Assembly: GCF_017873135.1 (NCBI RefSeq)
Contig: NZ_JAGGJV010000002.1
Span: 675,432 to 739,431, forward strand
Direction of reading: 5' to 3'
Source of the DNA: Rhizobium herbae
GTDB lineage: Bacteria > Pseudomonadota > Alphaproteobacteria > Rhizobiales > Rhizobiaceae
DNA: 64,000 nucleotides
In this document: piece by piece, positions 63,131 through 64,000 of the stretch
Position numbering within the stretch: the stretch's first letter is position 1
Layout: each line of letters starts with the position of its first letter
Notes under the pieces: generated by a model
The model's input: the letters and a program-made list of their open reading frames with translations, nothing else
Told to the model about the DNA's origin: nothing
Database searches by the model: none
Program-made: the position numbers and the translations under genes

Positions 63131-63318
63131 ACAGCAGCGAATTTTCGCGGATATCCGTTGTTTTTCAGATATTTGCAGCGACTGACATTTTCCTGTCGAA
63201 AAAACGTCATTTGGTGCTGGACACCGTCGAACAAGATGTTATAACCCCGCTCGCTTCCGGGGCGCAACCAACCGCCCCACGGTTCTTCAAGCGGAACCAT
63301 TGCCCTCAAGGCAAGGAT

Positions 63319-63394
63319 GCCCGGATAGCTCAGTTGGTAGAGCAGCGGATTGAAAATCCGCGTGTCGGTGGTTCAAATCCGCCTCCGGGCACCA
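63319..63394 (+). tRNA. tRNA-Phe (GAA anticodon)
   Basis: A complete cloverleaf: GCCCGGA acceptor, D-arm TAGCTCAGTTGGTAGAGCA, anticodon stem GCGGA/TCCGC with loop TTGAAAA (anticodon GAA), T-arm with GGTTCAAATCC, and TCCGGGC closing, with CCA encoded at 63392-63394. It sits 188 bases after yacG. tRNA 3' ends are common integration sites, but no duplicated end is visible in the remaining sequence. Confidence 0.98.
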
Positions 63395-64000
63395 TTCTAA
63401 GCCCTTGATGTACCTATGCTTTTCCATGATTCGCGAGTTCCTTGTTTTTTCGAGTTTGACACTTTCAAACTCCGGGTTTGACAACATTCGTTTTCCGTTT
63501 GTTCAGTTCGACCTCAAAATCAGCAACGGCAGACGTCGTGCGCGTCGTCATGTTGGCGCGACGGGAATAGTGCTTCGCCATTGCCTCTGTGGCTGTGGCG
63601 CGGCGGCAGCTTCTGGACACATCGGCGTTAGCTTCTGGACACCAAAACATAATTGCTAACGGCCGATTTCTGTGGCGCGGCGGCACCTTTGGCACAGATT
63701 GGCGGTAGCTTCGCTTGACGAAGCCTGCCGTGTGTGGCTGTGGCGCGGCGGTAGCTTTGGGATATCGTGGGAGGCGGCATGCAACCTGATTATCCGGTGA
63801 TGAGGAGCACGAGACAATCGCGAGCTAAAGAAGCTTTTCCGATGATCTTCAATCACTGACTGTAGGGGCAGTTGCCTGATTGGCAGAATCTACGATTCTG
63901 TCAATCAGTCAGAAATACCTCACCAAGCGCTATTGGCCTCCCCTTCACAACCCCGACCAGTTTCGGGAAGGCCAACAGCTAATCAGCTTCTGTGGCTATT
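63395..64000. other. Non-coding tail after tRNA-Phe with repeats and a hairpin
   Basis: No convincing gene is present. Three copies of a ~24-base unit related to CTGTGGCGCGGCGGCAGCTT occur at 63592-63616, 63670-63692 and 63737-63761. AGCTTCTGGACAC occurs twice (63608-63620 and 63630-63642). A long imperfect hairpin spans 63856-63912: a 14-base stem TGATTGGCAGAATC/GATTCTGTCAATCA around TAC, with outer CTGACTG/CAGTCAG arms. It looks like degraded or repeat-rich intergenic DNA, possibly an edge of a variable region. Confidence 0.5.

Noticed and set aside
63319..63394. Genomic island attachment site at tRNA-Phe
   Set aside because: No integrase and no repeated tRNA 3' end were found up to base 64000, so it cannot be supported from this window.
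63592..63761. CRISPR-like array after tRNA-Phe
   Set aside because: Only three diverged units with unequal spacing and no cas genes; not a CRISPR.
63405..63856. Short frames after tRNA-Phe on both strands
   Set aside because: They cross the repeats and hairpin, lack ribosome sites and show no protein-like composition.

Overview
The window is GC-rich alphaproteobacterial chromosome, very probably from the Rhizobiaceae (Rhizobium/Sinorhizobium/Agrobacterium relatives). The strongest pointers are a complete rkp/kps capsular polysaccharide (K-antigen) locus with the giant rkpA polyketide synthase and rkpG-rkpH-rkpI-rkpJ, and the housekeeping block murA / DUF2948 / hisD / UPF0262 / LMW phosphatase / infA / maf / yacG / tRNA-Phe. 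I see no insertion sequence, prophage or CRISPR array.

Layout. (1) 1-4130: a surface-glycan cluster: the end of a WbqC-like gene, then on the minus strand a GT2-type glycosyltransferase, a DegT sugar aminotransferase, a CmcI-like methyltransferase/hydroxylase and a GNAT acetyltransferase, coupled by short overlaps. (2) 4131-7141: a structured intergenic region with a 275-bp inverted-repeat element, then a CIO-type cytochrome bd oxidase operon (cydA, cydB, 38-aa DUF2474 subunit). (3) 7606-9464: a secreted transglutaminase-like protein whose expected catalytic Cys is Ser, and an M20 amidohydrolase. (4) 9466-17352: a polar amino acid ABC transporter divergent from a dimethylargininase-like hydrolase, a BetI/TetR regulator, an arginine:pyruvate transaminase and a 2-ketoarginine decarboxylase. 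Together they look like an uptake and catabolic unit for arginine or methylarginine. (5) 17502-21916: a hypothetical membrane protein, fused SecDF, small genes and an Rrf2 regulator.

(6) 22044-42724: the capsule locus. kpsF-kpsC-kpsM-kpsT-kpsE run on the plus strand and end in a decayed acetyltransferase pseudogene. They converge on rkpJ-rkpI-rkpH-rkpG-rkpA on the minus strand, and the outer-membrane exporter gene rkpU diverges from rkpA. RkpA is a highly reducing type I PKS (KS-AT-DH-degenerate MT-ER-KR-ACP) with no thioesterase. Its partners are an alpha-oxoamine synthase (RkpG) and a ketosphinganine-reductase-like SDR (RkpH). This is the same enzyme logic as fungal fumonisin or sphingoid-base assembly, and suggests that a dedicated amino-lipid is built for the capsule.

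(7) 42816-55441: a catabolic island. A peptide/opine-type ABC transporter, a DUF1537 sugar-acid kinase and a GntR regulator (minus strand) diverge from a DapA/NanA-like aldolase, a cytoplasmic sialidase-like beta-propeller, an iron alcohol dehydrogenase and PdxA2 (plus strand). A perfect palindrome lies in the divergent promoter region. The parts resemble D-threonate/D-erythronate catabolism, but the full set does not match a pathway I recognise. (8) 55457-64000: small proteins, tRNA-Thr, the murA-to-yacG block, tRNA-Phe and a repeat-rich non-coding tail.

Assignments rest on reading motifs in the translated sequence; no database search was run.
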